Source: Enterovibrio norvegicus DSM 15893 (GTDB taxonomy: Bacteria; Pseudomonadota; Gammaproteobacteria; Enterobacterales; Vibrionaceae). From it: DNA of 38,818 nucleotides. The notes under the pieces are model-generated. The model did not search any database. It saw only the letters and a program-made list of their open reading frames with translations, and was not told the origin of the DNA. The position numbers and the translations under genes were made by a program. Location of the stretch: the NCBI RefSeq assembly GCF_900115495.1, contig NZ_FOWR01000029.1, positions 1 to 38,818 of the forward strand, given 5' to 3'. Position 1 is the stretch's first letter. Each line of letters opens with the position of its first letter. Of the stretch, positions 8,086 through 16,695 are shown one piece after another.

Positions 8086-9210
8086 TTAGCGGTGTGCGGT
8101 GTCGTTCGCTTGTCGTAAAAGCGTTTGGCTCTCTTTCAAAAAGCGCGGTGCAAACTCACCAAACCAACTTTCAACTTGCCCAAAGGTCGAAATAAAGCCT
8201 TCTTTATCTTGGCTATCTAGCAACGCAATTGCATCACCGAAGCGCGCGTGGAAGCGCTTGATCATGTCAATATTCTGGGAAGAAGACATGATGATATCCG
8301 CATATAGCTGCGCATCCTGAGCAAACAAGCGACCCACCATCGCAAGTTCCAAGCGATAAATCGGTGAACTTAACGCCGTCAATTGCGACAAGTTTGGATT
8401 TTCTTCAGCAAGATGCAGACCGTAAACAAAGGACGTAAAGTGGCGAAGGGCCTGAATCAGCGTCATGCCCTGATCATGCTCAATCGCACTGATGCGGTGT
8501 AAGCTCGCGCCCCAAATGCGGAACTGTTCAAGTAGCCATTGGTACATTTCTGGGTTTCGCCCATCACAGTACACAATCACCTGCTTGGCAAGACTGGCAA
8601 TGTCTGGACCAAACATAGGATGAAGACCAACAACTGGACCAGCATGCGATTCCAGCATGGCCTGTAGCGGCTCACTTTTAATCGACGTTAAGTCAGCAAG
8701 AATGCAATCATCGGGCAAATTGCTTAATTGGCGAATAATGCTATCGGTACGATTGATGGGCACCGTCACTACCACCATTCCCGCATCGGCCAATATCTCA
8801 TCGGCACGATCCCAATCTTGGCTACCCAAGATTTTCACATCGTAACCCGACAGTTTGAACAGTTTGCAGAACAGCGAGCCTAGTTGACCGTTGCCGCCCA
8901 CCACCACGATAGAACGCAGTTCTGGGTTCAAACATTTAAACCCAGAATCATTTTCGCTGGCGTAGGATTCACGCATCGTACGGCGCAGAATATCTTCAAT
9001 CAGATCAGGGGGAATGCCTTTAGACGATGCCTCTTCACGCCGAGATGCAAGCATCGCAGCTTCTCGATCAGGGGCATAAATAGGCAATCCATGCTTACTC
9101 TTTACTTCACCTACTTCAGCAACCAGTGAAAGGCGTCGAGCAAGCAACTCCACCATTTGTTTATCTACTTCGTCAATCTGATCCCGCAAGCGGGACAACT
9201 CTGCAACCAT
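8086..9210 (-). CDS. tyrA: Bifunctional chorismate mutase / prephenate dehydrogenase (T-protein)
   Basis: The enzyme converts chorismate to prephenate and oxidises it with NAD+ to 4-hydroxyphenylpyruvate, the precursor of tyrosine. The 374 residues have an AroQ chorismate mutase domain (about 1-90, [19 protein letters not shown]), then a prephenate dehydrogenase domain starting with a Rossmann loop GGNGQLG near residue 105 and the conserved GLHPMFGPD. It starts 15 bp after aroF ends, so the two form one operon, as in E. coli. The ATG has only a modest ribosome site. Confidence 0.97.
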   Translation of the reverse strand: MVAELSRLRDQIDEVDKQMVELLARRLSLVAEVGEVKSKHGLPIYAPDREAAMLASRREEASSKGIPPDLIEDILRRTMRESYASENDSGFKCLNPELRSIVVVGGNGQLGSLFCKLFKLSGYDVKILGSQDWDRADEILADAGMVVVTVPINRTDSIIRQLSNLPDDCILADLTSIKSEPLQAMLESHAGPVVGLHPMFGPDIASLAKQVIVYCDGRNPEMYQWLLEQFRIWGASLHRISAIEHDQGMTLIQALRHFTSFVYGLHLAEENPNLSQLTALSSPIYRLELAMVGRLFAQDAQLYADIIMSSSQNIDMIKRFHARFGDAIALLDSQDKEGFISTFGQVESWFGEFAPRFLKESQTLLRQANDTAHR

Positions 9211-9225
9211 GGGGCTTTATATCCT

Positions 9226-10293
9226 TTATATACGCTGTTCCAAGAAGGGAATTAATTCATCATGAGCATGGCGCAGCAGCTTTTCCGTCTCCTGCCAATT
9301 GATGCATGCATCTGTAATGGACACACCGTATGCCATTTCTTCACGCGGCAAATCAGCCGATTGATTTCCTTCGTTGATATTACTTTCTATCATCAGACCA
9401 ATGATAGATTTGTTGCCTTCACGAATTTGATGGAACACATCTTCTGCCACCAAAGGCTGGCGGCGATAGTCTTTACGTGAATTTGCGTGGCTGCAGTCTA
9501 CCATTAGTGACGCTTCAAGCCCCGCTTCCTTCATCTCATTTTCGCATTCCGTCACAGAGACAGAATCGTAGTTTGTCTGTTTACCACCACGAAGAATGAC
9601 ATGACCATCTGGATTACCGCCGGTGGTTAACAGCGCAACCTGACCTTCTTTATTGATCCCCATGAAACGGTGACCCGACGCAGCAGCCTTCATCGCATTA
9701 ATAGCGGTGGCCAAGCTGCCATCCGTACCATTTTTAAAGCCAATTGGCATAGATAAGCCACTTGCCATTTCACGGTGTGTTTGTGATTCAGTGGTACGCG
9801 CACCAATCGCGGCCCAGCTAAATAGGTCACCAATGTATTGAGGGCTGATCGGGTCAAGGGCCTCTGTTGCCAATGGAATCCCCATGTCCGCCAATGTGAT
9901 CAGCAGTTCACGCGCTTTGTGTAAGCCCGCTTCTACCTCAAACGAACCATCGAGGTGCGGGTCATTGATCAACCCTTTCCAACCCACCGTGGTTCTTGGT
10001 TTTTCGAAGTAAACACGCATAACGATGTAAAGCTGATCCTTCAGCTCTTCCGACAATGTTTTTAGCTGCTTTGCGTACTCAATCGCAGCATCAGTGTCGT
10101 GAATAGAACAAGGGCCACACACCACCAATAGACGATGATCTTTTTTATGAATGATATTGGCAATGTCTTCCCGCGCCGCGGAAATTGACGCCAGTGTTTC
10201 TGCTTTTACTGGCAGCTTTTGACGTAGCTGCTCTGGTGTAATCAGTACTGTTTCATCTTGAATGTGCACATTCGTAAGTAGATCTCTTTCCAT
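9226..10293 (-). CDS. aroF: 3-deoxy-7-phosphoheptulonate synthase, AroF type
   Basis: DAHP synthase joins phosphoenolpyruvate and erythrose-4-phosphate, the first step of the shikimate pathway. I choose the ATG at 10293 (355 residues, MERDLLTNVH...) because it has an AAGGA ribosome site and aligns with E. coli AroF (356 residues); the frame is open 25 codons further upstream. Motifs include VVCGPCSIHD, KPRTTVGWKGLINDP, IGARTTESQ and VDCSHANS. Linkage to tyrA and a TyrR-like operator point to the tyrosine-sensitive isozyme; the sensitivity is inferred. Confidence 0.95.
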   Translation of the reverse strand: MERDLLTNVHIQDETVLITPEQLRQKLPVKAETLASISAAREDIANIIHKKDHRLLVVCGPCSIHDTDAAIEYAKQLKTLSEELKDQLYIVMRVYFEKPRTTVGWKGLINDPHLDGSFEVEAGLHKARELLITLADMGIPLATEALDPISPQYIGDLFSWAAIGARTTESQTHREMASGLSMPIGFKNGTDGSLATAINAMKAAASGHRFMGINKEGQVALLTTGGNPDGHVILRGGKQTNYDSVSVTECENEMKEAGLEASLMVDCSHANSRKDYRRQPLVAEDVFHQIREGNKSIIGLMIESNINEGNQSADLPREEMAYGVSITDACINWQETEKLLRHAHDELIPFLEQRI

Positions 10294-10402
10294 GAAAACG
10301 TTCCTTCGCGTGTCGTTTGATTTTTTGTTCGCGTAATATTCGCTTTGCGTTTTAGCGCATTGAGACACACCTTAACAAGCCCACCCATGAATGCAACCCT
10401 TT

Positions 10403-10439
10403 CGTAAAGATAAATAAACAACGTAAACTTAAATTTACA
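10403..10439 (-). promoter_or_regulatory. Tandem TyrR-like boxes upstream of aroF
   Basis: A strong box CGTAAA-N6-TTTACA lies at 10422-10439, next to a weaker box CGTAAA-N6-TAAACA at 10403-10420. The consensus is TGTAAA-N6-TTTACA. A strong-plus-weak adjacent pair is the known arrangement for tyrosine-dependent TyrR repression. The boxes lie about 110-146 bp before the aroF ATG. I could not place the -35/-10 with confidence. Confidence 0.75.
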
Positions 10440-10555
10440 ATTGATACATTTAAAGAAGAAGATTGCGGAATTTATTTCATCAAAAAAGGGCAAGAAGAAA
10501 AGGGACTAATGGAAAGTTTTATATACACAAAGGTGAAACTAGCGAGGAAGGCTTA

Positions 10556-10606
10556 ATACCCAAACAGCCTCAGGAAGCAACATGCACCTTCAAATTGCTT
10601 GGGTAT
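10556..10606. repeat. Vibrionaceae-type intergenic palindromic element
   Basis: A 51-bp element bounded by ATACCCAA (10556-10563) and TTGGGTAT (10599-10606), with inner arms AAGCAA/TTGCTT. The form TACCCAAGCAA...TTGAAG...TTGGGTA resembles short palindromes that recur between genes in Vibrio genomes, as I recall them. Only this copy was seen here. It lies in the 339-bp gap between the aroF start and the YfiL-like gene, and may also act as a terminator for the latter. Confidence 0.55.
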
Positions 10607-10632
10607 AAAAGCGCGTTCTGGTTGATGAGCAG

Positions 10633-11016
10633 TTAGAAGGTTTGATCAGCAGACTGAAAGTCTTCAAAACCGCGTTGGTATTCCATTTGGAAACGCAAGC
10701 CGTCAGGTGCATTTGCGCACACACCTAAATATCGAAAACCAGAAAGACCAATATCATAGGCATTGTTCACGTCGCAATACTTATCAACGCCAGACATATA
10801 GCCCGATTCGTAGTTACCCACATTGGCACTTGCCACCCCGGCCTTTTGTGCCAACTCGGCCAAGTCGCTCAAAGAGCGAGATGGTAAACCACGCACGCCA
10901 TCACTTTCTCCAATGGCTTGCCACTTGCCTTCCGCGGCGAGTGATTCCGCGCTATCAATGCTCACGCAACCCACCATTGTCATCACTAACAACGACAGTG
11001 CAATACTCTTAACCAT
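10633..11016 (-). CDS. YfiL-like DUF2799 lipoprotein
   Basis: This is a 127-residue lipoprotein with a signal ending in MVGC (lipidated Cys17). The remainder has the DUF2799 pattern: an aromatic and glycine-rich GYMSGVDKYC segment, then GLSGFRYLGVCA, and a final YQRGFEDF. E. coli YfiL is of the same family and also lies beside aroF, so this is probably the positional ortholog. Function is unknown. Two downstream cysteines (in DKYC and GVCA) are conserved in the family and could form a disulfide in the periplasm. Its ATG sits at 11016 and no clear promoter was assigned. Confidence 0.75.
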   Translation of the reverse strand: MVKSIALSLLVMTMVGCVSIDSAESLAAEGKWQAIGESDGVRGLPSRSLSDLAELAQKAGVASANVGNYESGYMSGVDKYCDVNNAYDIGLSGFRYLGVCANAPDGLRFQMEYQRGFEDFQSADQTF

Positions 11017-11097
11017 AGCGCCCTCAAATCCTATAAAGCGACAAAAAACAGAAACGTACTATAGACGATTCCAATACGCTTGGCTGCCGAAAAGTCA

Positions 11098-11664
11098 TCA
11101 AGCAGATGCCCCGACTTTCTTCAACTTAAACGCAAGTACGATAAACAGCAGCCCAAAGACAAACGCATACATGGCAATAATCCAAAGCAATGCAATCGCA
11201 CCTTCAGCGGGGTTTGCCATAAGGAAACCACCAAAAACAATAGAAATAATACCACCAAGGATCAGTAGCCATTCTCCTGTGATTTCCTTTCGTAGCCGAA
11301 TAGCGGCAATGATTTCCAATACCCCTTTAGCAATCGCCCAAACGGCAATGTAAAACAGCAGTGCGACGGCCGTTAACTCGGGGACTGAAAATGTCATGAC
11401 GCCGGCACCAATGCCGACTAACCCCCACAGCATGAGTAACATCCAATTATCTCGCTCTCTTCGTTCAGCGAGTGCCGTCCACACCTGTAACGAGCCATCA
11501 ACGAATGCATACGCACCGAAAACCAAGACGAGGGTTTCAATCGATTGACTGGGTGGCATGGTCCACGCCATCACGCCAAACACCACCGCTGCGACGCCTC
11601 TTAACAGCAGCACCCACCAATTTCTTGCTAACGCCCCGACCAACTGCTTTTCAACCGATTCCAT
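11098..11664 (-). CDS. HdeD family (DUF308) inner membrane protein
   Basis: The 188-residue protein is almost entirely hydrophobic, with about six transmembrane helices in three pairs, each carrying the small-residue pattern of DUF308 (LLRGVAAVVFGVMAW, LWGLVGIGAGVMTF, ILGGIISIVFGGFLM). The family includes HdeD, linked to acid resistance in E. coli; the molecular role is unknown. A strong AGAGGAGAA ribosome site precedes the ATG. It is probably transcribed alone. Acid resistance should not be assumed here. Confidence 0.85.
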   Translation of the reverse strand: MESVEKQLVGALARNWWVLLLRGVAAVVFGVMAWTMPPSQSIETLVLVFGAYAFVDGSLQVWTALAERRERDNWMLLMLWGLVGIGAGVMTFSVPELTAVALLFYIAVWAIAKGVLEIIAAIRLRKEITGEWLLILGGIISIVFGGFLMANPAEGAIALLWIIAMYAFVFGLLFIVLAFKLKKVGASA

Positions 11665-11911
11665 TGCCGTTCTCCTCTGATTTTTATGGCATGATTGCCA
11701 GAAAAACGCCCAGTGAACTGGCTTGAGCCGTCATATTGGACGAGAAAAGAAACCTCGTCATGTGTCGGTCAATCGCTGACGTTTTAGACAGTGAAGCGTG
11801 TTTGCATCTCAAGCGATGTTCTATCTTTGACACCACCTGTGAATCCCTAAATTTATGGAATCAGGGTCATGCTTGCTCGAGAGAGTTCACGGCAGAGAAA
11901 TGCCATAGCAA
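11665..11911. other. Intergenic region between yjjG end and hdeD-like start
   Basis: About 250 bp with the ribosome site and presumably the promoter of the HdeD-like gene. A 76-codon frame on the plus strand (11736-11966) has no ribosome site or recognisable protein and overlaps the yjjG terminator, so I treat it as non-coding. Confidence 0.4.
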
Positions 11912-11941
11912 AAAAAGACGCAACGCTAAACGTTCCGTCTT
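11909..11941 (-). terminator. yjjG terminator
   Basis: The minus strand reads AAGACG-G-AACG / CGTT-G-CGTCTT (one mismatch, 5-nt loop), followed by a run of T residues. It lies 26 bp past the yjjG stop. Confidence 0.8.
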
Positions 11942-11966
11942 CACTTGTGCAAACCCATGTTGCTAA

Positions 11967-12638
11967 TTACAACAGCTCAGCACCCAACGCTTTCCAAGAG
12001 GAAACGACATAGGTGGGGGTGATCCCCTCAGGTACAGGTTTGCTATCGACATTCAGCCAGCAAGTATCAATGCCGGCATTCATGCCACCCAAAATATCAG
12101 AGTCAGGATTGTCCCCAACCATCAGTACACGAGAAAGCGCGGGCTGACCCATTTGCTCAAAGGCCAAATGAAAAATCGCAGGATCAGGTTTGGCAACGCC
12201 TACCTCTTCTGAAATCACCACAAGATCGAAAAAGGCGCTAAGTCCTGTTTTTTCCAGTCTGACTTGCTGAAGTTGTGTGAAGCCATTGGTAATAATGCCA
12301 AGCTTTGCTTGTTGAGAAAGCAGAGGAACGATATCGCTGACAGATTCAAGCGGCTTGCAGATGTCTGCCATGGCTTCGAGGAACAGGCGATTGAGTTCAA
12401 ACGGAGGGATATTGAGGCGATCAGACCAAACGAGAAAACGGTCTTCTTGCAGTTGTTTCGCGTTAATTTCACCGTCTTGGTATTTCACCCACAGCGGCTT
12501 ATTCACTTTTTGGTACTCATCGAAATCAGTGCGAGTGAATTCGACACCCAGTCTAGAAAACAGGGTTTGCAAACCTAAATATGCATCGAATGAAAACAGG
12601 GTTTCATCGGCATCAAACAAAATCCAATCGTACTGCAC
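11967..12638 (-). CDS. yjjG: Pyrimidine 5'-nucleotidase YjjG
   Basis: YjjG is a HAD-family phosphatase that dephosphorylates dUMP, dTMP and non-canonical pyrimidine nucleotides. The 223 residues contain the nucleophile motif DADETL (Asp9, Asp11), the IITNG motif II, and VAKPDPAIF followed by VGDNPDSDI for the magnesium site. It aligns well with E. coli YjjG. The start is GTG at 12638, with AAGGAG eight bases upstream. A perfect -10 TATAAT lies upstream. In E. coli yjjG is elsewhere, so its location here is a lineage difference. Confidence 0.93.
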   Translation of the reverse strand: MQYDWILFDADETLFSFDAYLGLQTLFSRLGVEFTRTDFDEYQKVNKPLWVKYQDGEINAKQLQEDRFLVWSDRLNIPPFELNRLFLEAMADICKPLESVSDIVPLLSQQAKLGIITNGFTQLQQVRLEKTGLSAFFDLVVISEEVGVAKPDPAIFHLAFEQMGQPALSRVLMVGDNPDSDILGGMNAGIDTCWLNVDSKPVPEGITPTYVVSSWKALGAELL

Positions 12639-12664
12639 GCGTATTTCTCCTTATGCGAAAGCGC

Positions 12665-12670
12665 ATTATA
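12665..12670 (-). promoter_or_regulatory. Candidate yjjG promoter -10
   Basis: A perfect TATAAT on the minus strand lies 27 bp ahead of the GTG start. The -35 region (TGGTGT) is poor. Confidence 0.45.
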
Positions 12671-12715
12671 GGGAAGTATCAACAAGCACACCATGAACGT
12701 ATACGTACCAAAAAG

Positions 12716-12741
12716 AAAAGCCCGCCAAATGGCGGGCTTTT
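12716..12741 (-). terminator. rpsP operon terminator
   Basis: AAAAGCCCGCC pairs with GGCGGGCTTTT (loop AAAT), with T-rich sequence on the minus strand, about 40 bp past rplS. Confidence 0.92.
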
Positions 12742-12778
12742 CGCTATCCCTTTGAAGGGATCATAAACGCCGGAGCGA

Positions 12779-13132
12779 TTATTTCTTAGCCAGACGCTCT
12801 TTGATACGAGCTGCCTTACCAGAACGCTCACGCAGGTAGTACAGTTTGGCACGACGTACTGCACCGCGGCGCTTAACAGTAATGCTGTCAACCACTGGCG
12901 AGTGGATTTGGAATACACGCTCAACGCCTTCGCCGTTAGAGATCTTACGAACGGTGATTGCAGAGTGTAGACCACGGTTACGCTTCGCGATTACAACACC
13001 TTCATAGGCCTGTAGACGCTCACGGTTACCTTCTTTAACTTTAACCTGAATAACAACAGTGTCACCCACTTTGATTTCAGGAAGGTCTTGCTTAAGTTGC
13101 TCTTCTTCGAGCGCTTTGATGATGTTACTCAT
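12779..13132 (-). CDS. rplS: 50S ribosomal protein L19
   Basis: L19 lies at the subunit interface of the ribosome and contacts 16S rRNA through bridges B6 and B8. The 117 residues match the family from [14 protein letters not shown] through [29 protein letters not shown]. It is the last gene of rpsP-rimM-trmD-rplS, 36 bp after trmD, and is followed by the operon terminator. Confidence 0.98.
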   Translation of the reverse strand: MSNIIKALEEEQLKQDLPEIKVGDTVVIQVKVKEGNRERLQAYEGVVIAKRNRGLHSAITVRKISNGEGVERVFQIHSPVVDSITVKRRGAVRRAKLYYLRERSGKAARIKERLAKK

Positions 13133-13168
13133 TTTCTATACCCTAGAATAAACTGATACTAAGTATGT

Positions 13169-13915
13169 TTAGGTACTTGCATTGTGTTCACTAATGAACG
13201 CTGCAAGCAGTAATTCCTGTTCGTCAGTCAGAGCTAGGTTTTCCAGGAGCTCTGGTCTTCTGAGCCAGGTTCGGCCCAGCGACTGTTGTAGTCGCCAGCG
13301 GCGAATGTCCTGATGATTGCCAGACTTCAGTACCGCAGGTACTTCTAATCCGTCTAATACTTCAGGTCGCGTGTAGTGCGGACAATCTAGCAAGCCATTT
13401 GCAAAAGAATCTTCTTCTGCTGACGCAAAGTCTCCCAGTACACCCGGAACAAACCGAGCCACTGAATCCACTAACGTCATGGCAGGCAGTTCGCCTCCAC
13501 TGAGCACAAAATCACCGATAGACCATTCTTCATCGACTTCGGTTTGTATAATGCGCTCGTCTACCCCTTCATAGCGTCCACAGATAAGAATCAACTTCTC
13601 GTTCTGCGCCAGCTCCTCAACACCAGCTTGATCAAGCTTACGGCCTTGAGGTGATAGGTAAACCACTTTCGCCTTGCCTCCGGCGGTATTTTTGGCAGCT
13701 TCAATGGCATCGCGCAAAGGCTGTACCATCATCAACATACCTGGGCCTCCACCATATGGACGGTCATCGACAGTCCGGTGTTTGTCATGGGTAAAATCGC
13801 GGGGATTCCACGTTTCTACCTTGAGCAGGCCTTTTTTTACCGCCTGGCCAGTTACCCCAAATTCGGTAACAGCACGGAACATCTCAGGAAAAAGGCTGAT
13901 AACACCAACCCACAT
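13169..13915 (-). CDS. trmD: tRNA (guanine37-N1)-methyltransferase TrmD
   Basis: TrmD methylates G37 next to the anticodon of some tRNAs, preventing +1 frameshifts; it is usually essential. The 248 residues have the SPOUT trefoil-knot landmarks [22 protein letters not shown] and [16 protein letters not shown], where S-adenosylmethionine binds. A GGGAGAGGAAAT ribosome site precedes ATG. It follows rimM by 37 bp in the operon. Confidence 0.98.
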   Translation of the reverse strand: MWVGVISLFPEMFRAVTEFGVTGQAVKKGLLKVETWNPRDFTHDKHRTVDDRPYGGGPGMLMMVQPLRDAIEAAKNTAGGKAKVVYLSPQGRKLDQAGVEELAQNEKLILICGRYEGVDERIIQTEVDEEWSIGDFVLSGGELPAMTLVDSVARFVPGVLGDFASAEEDSFANGLLDCPHYTRPEVLDGLEVPAVLKSGNHQDIRRWRLQQSLGRTWLRRPELLENLALTDEQELLLAAFISEHNAST

Positions 13916-13952
13916 ATTTCCTCTCCCATGACTTTAAACGTTACCGGGGGAT

Positions 13953-14480
13953 TTAAAATCCAGGATCCCAGTCAACTTCGATCCGTTGAGCAGAGCGATC
14001 AATCAGCTTGATGACTTGCCCATCGAGGAACGGTACTAGTCGTTCCTTCTTACCAAAAGCATCTTTCACATTGGCAGCCACTACCAATACATCGTTAGAA
14101 CCTGTTTCCAAAATGTCAGTGACTTTACCAAGGTTGTAACCTTGGGTCGTGAACACGTCCATTCCGAACAATTCGCGCCAGTAGAATTCTTCATCTGACA
14201 GCGCAGGTAAAGCGTCTGCATTAATAGCGATTTCAGCATTTGTCATAGCCTGTGCGTCTTCACGCAGATCCAGACCATTCAATTTGCCAACCCACCCTTG
14301 ACCGTGGCGTTTCCAGTCTTCGACTTGAAACTCTTGCCACTCGCCACGCACCTTGATAAACCAAGGTTTGTAGTCAAAAATACTTTCAGCATTTTCAGTG
14401 TAAGAAAAAACTTTGAGCCAGCCACGGATGCCATAAGAAGAACCTAGCTTGCCTACTACAACCTTTTCTTGCTCACTCAT
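13953..14480 (-). CDS. rimM: Ribosome maturation factor RimM
   Basis: RimM binds S19 and helps assemble the 30S head. I choose the ATG at 14480 (175 residues, [21 protein letters not shown]...), which has a GAAAGAAAAG ribosome site; a GTG seven codons upstream has none. The N-terminal RimM barrel carries [14 protein letters not shown], and the C-terminal PRC-barrel domain carries [11 protein letters not shown]...[14 protein letters not shown]. It lies 28 bp after rpsP. Confidence 0.96.
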   Translation of the reverse strand: MSEQEKVVVGKLGSSYGIRGWLKVFSYTENAESIFDYKPWFIKVRGEWQEFQVEDWKRHGQGWVGKLNGLDLREDAQAMTNAEIAINADALPALSDEEFYWRELFGMDVFTTQGYNLGKVTDILETGSNDVLVVAANVKDAFGKKERLVPFLDGQVIKLIDRSAQRIEVDWDPGF

Positions 14481-14508
14481 CTTTTCTTTCAACCCTGACA
14501 CTGATTAA

Positions 14509-14757
14509 TTACGCCGCTTTCGCTGCGTCTTTGATCAGTCGTGCTACGCGGTCAGAAACAGCTGCACCTTCGCCAACCCAATGGTTAACGCGATCCAGGT
14601 CTAGACGCAGCTTCTCTTCTTGACCCTGTGCGATAGGGTTGAAGAAACCTACTTTCTCGATGAAACGACCGTCGCGCGCTTGGCGGCTGTCGGCAACAAC
14701 GATTTGATAGAATGGACGCTTTTTAGCGCCGTGACGTGCCAAACGAATGGTTACCAT
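14509..14757 (-). CDS. rpsP: 30S ribosomal protein S16
   Basis: S16 is an early-binding protein of the 30S subunit. The 82 residues start [17 protein letters not shown] and include [12 protein letters not shown], the family signature. It heads the rpsP-rimM-trmD-rplS operon, with an AAAGAGGAC ribosome site and a sigma-70-like promoter about 75 bp upstream. Confidence 0.98.
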   Translation of the reverse strand: MVTIRLARHGAKKRPFYQIVVADSRQARDGRFIEKVGFFNPIAQGQEEKLRLDLDRVNHWVGEGAAVSDRVARLIKDAAKAA

Positions 14758-14787
14758 ATCGTCCTCTTTGCATTACTGAATTAAATT

Positions 14788-14809
14788 GGCCCCGTAGTAG
14801 TACGGGGCC
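14788..14809 (-). terminator. Hairpin in the rpsP leader / ffh downstream region
   Basis: A perfect 9-bp stem, GGCCCCGTA/TACGGGGCC with a 4-nt loop, lies 30 bp before the rpsP start. There is no T-run. It lies downstream of the rpsP promoter, so it may be an mRNA leader structure rather than a terminator of ffh. Confidence 0.45.
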
Positions 14810-14832
14810 TCGTGCCAAAATAAAGCCTCGGA

Positions 14833-14860
14833 ATTTTACGCTTTCTGTGATCGAATGCAA
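14833..14860 (-). promoter_or_regulatory. rpsP operon promoter
   Basis: The minus strand has TTGCAT (14855-14860), a 16-bp spacer and TAAAAT (14833-14838) in the ffh-rpsP gap. Confidence 0.65.
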
Positions 14861-14958
14861 CTGCTTTAGCTAAAAAAGCACCAGCTGTAAGAAGCATTCA
14901 ATCACTTAGCGAAACTCCGCCGCTTTAAGTCTTCGTTATATAAGGAAGGAAGAAGTAA

Positions 14959-16335
14959 TTAGCGTGGGAACATACCACCACCACCGCCCATACCACCCAT
15001 CATGCCTTTCATATTACGCATCATGTTCTTCATTCCACCCTTCTGCATTTTTTTCATCATCTTCTGCATCTGGGTAAATTGTTTAAGCAAGCGGTTAACG
15101 TCTTGAACCTGAGTACCAGAACCCGCAGCAATACGTTTCTTGCGTGAACCTTTAATCAAGTCTGGGCGAGCGCGTTCTTTCGCTGTCATGGAATTAATGA
15201 TGGCTTCCATTTGAACAAACATTTTGTCGTCCACTTGGTTTTTCACATCATCAGGAAGGTTAGACATGCCCGGAAGCTTATCCATCATTCCCATCATGCC
15301 GCCCATGTTTTTCATCTGCTGAAGCTGATCGCGAAAATCTTGTAAATCGAAGCCTTTCTTCTCTTTAAACTTCTTCGCAAGTTGTTCAGCTTTGTCTTTG
15401 TCGACATTGCGCTCTAGATCTTCAATCAGTGACAGTACGTCACCCATGCCTAGAATGCGGCTTGCAACACGATCAGGGTGGAACGGTTCAAGTGCATCGG
15501 TTTTCTCACCCACACCCAAGAACTTAATAGGCTTACCCGTGATATGACGAACAGACAATGCCGCACCACCACGTGCATCACCATCGACTTTCGTCAGGAT
15601 CACACCCGTAAGTGGTAATGCATCGTTGAAGGCTTTCGCCGTGGTCGCCGCATCTTGACCGATCATGGCGTCAACCACGAACAACGTTTCAATTGGGTTA
15701 ATGGCTGCGTGGACGTCTTTAATTTCGTCCATCATTTCTTCGTCGACGTGCAGGCGACCTGCAGTATCGACGATGACAACGTCATAGAATTTTAGTTTGC
15801 CGTGTGCCAGTGCTGCTTTGGCAATGTCGACTGGGCTTTGGTCAGTTGATGAGGGGAAGAAGTCGATACCCACATCGGTTGCCAAGGTTTCCAACTGTTT
15901 GATCGCCGCAGGGCGATAAACGTCGGCAGAAACAACCAGTACCTTTTTCTTATGACGCTCTTTAAGCATCTTACCCAGTTTACCGACGCTGGTTGTTTTA
16001 CCCGCACCTTGTAGACCAGCCATCAAGACAACTGCAGGCGGCTGCGAAGCAAGATCTAACTCTGCGTTAGATTCCCCCATCACCGCTTCAAGTTCAGATT
16101 GAACAATCTTGATGAATTCCTGACCTGGCGTCAGGCTCTTTGATACTTCAAGACCAACCGCGGCTTCTTTTACGCGTTTGACGAATTCACGCACAACAGG
16201 AAGGGCAACATCCGCTTCCAGCAACGCCATGCGCACTTCGCGCAAGGTGTCTTTAATATTGTCTTCAGTAAGACGGCCACGACCGCTGATGTTCTTCAGC
16301 GTTCGGGATAGACGATCTGTTAAGTTTTCAAACAT
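14959..16335 (-). CDS. ffh: Signal recognition particle protein Ffh
   Basis: Ffh is the SRP54 GTPase that binds 4.5S RNA and hydrophobic signal sequences on nascent chains and hands them to FtsY at the membrane. The 458 residues show the N domain (about 1-85), the G domain with GLQGAGKTTSVGK near 105, DTAGRL and TKVDGDARGG, and a methionine-rich M domain with a terminal run of Met and Gly (NMGGMMGMMDKL; MMKKMQKGG). It is on the same strand as rpsP, with a 201-bp gap that has its own promoter. It is divergent from ypjD. Confidence 0.98.
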   Translation of the reverse strand: MFENLTDRLSRTLKNISGRGRLTEDNIKDTLREVRMALLEADVALPVVREFVKRVKEAAVGLEVSKSLTPGQEFIKIVQSELEAVMGESNAELDLASQPPAVVLMAGLQGAGKTTSVGKLGKMLKERHKKKVLVVSADVYRPAAIKQLETLATDVGIDFFPSSTDQSPVDIAKAALAHGKLKFYDVVIVDTAGRLHVDEEMMDEIKDVHAAINPIETLFVVDAMIGQDAATTAKAFNDALPLTGVILTKVDGDARGGAALSVRHITGKPIKFLGVGEKTDALEPFHPDRVASRILGMGDVLSLIEDLERNVDKDKAEQLAKKFKEKKGFDLQDFRDQLQQMKNMGGMMGMMDKLPGMSNLPDDVKNQVDDKMFVQMEAIINSMTAKERARPDLIKGSRKKRIAAGSGTQVQDVNRLLKQFTQMQKMMKKMQKGGMKNMMRNMKGMMGGMGGGGGMFPR

Positions 16336-16695
16336 GTCCTACTCGCTCTCTACGCGGCGGTGCCACGACTTCAATTAATGAGGCTTAAGTGGCGATAAAC
16401 ACAAAATTGCCGCGATTATAACGCATTATCCTTCTCGCTAACATGATGCCTTCAACGATAGTTTTAAAGTGCCTATATCACTTTCTTTATTGGTCTCGGT
16501 TAAATATAGGGGCGAAAATGGCGGGCAAAGTACATAAGTAGGGAAATGTAATAATGTCTGCAGCACGCAAAAGCAGTGCGCTGTAGCGCGTTACGCAGCG
16601 ATAACCCCTAAAGATCCATGCCCTTGAATAGCGACGAAGGGTTGAGCAAGGTATACTCGATGTTTTCATTTTCATGCGACGATGCTGAAAAATAC
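16336..16695. other. Divergent ffh / ypjD intergenic region
   Basis: The minus strand has a perfect TATAAT at 16415-16420 with a GC-rich CGCGGC discriminator, and a weak TGTTAG -35 17 bp upstream (16438-16443); this is the probable ffh promoter. The right part holds GGTATACT (TATACT -10-like, near 16650) and possible alternative upstream starts for ypjD. No other gene is supported. Confidence 0.5.

Noticed and set aside
10823-11353. 176-codon plus-strand frame
   Set aside because: It is antisense to the YfiL-like and HdeD-like genes; low-complexity composition with no start signal.
11736-11966. 76-codon plus-strand frame between hdeD-like and yjjG
   Set aside because: No ribosome site, no recognisable domain, runs through the yjjG terminator hairpin.
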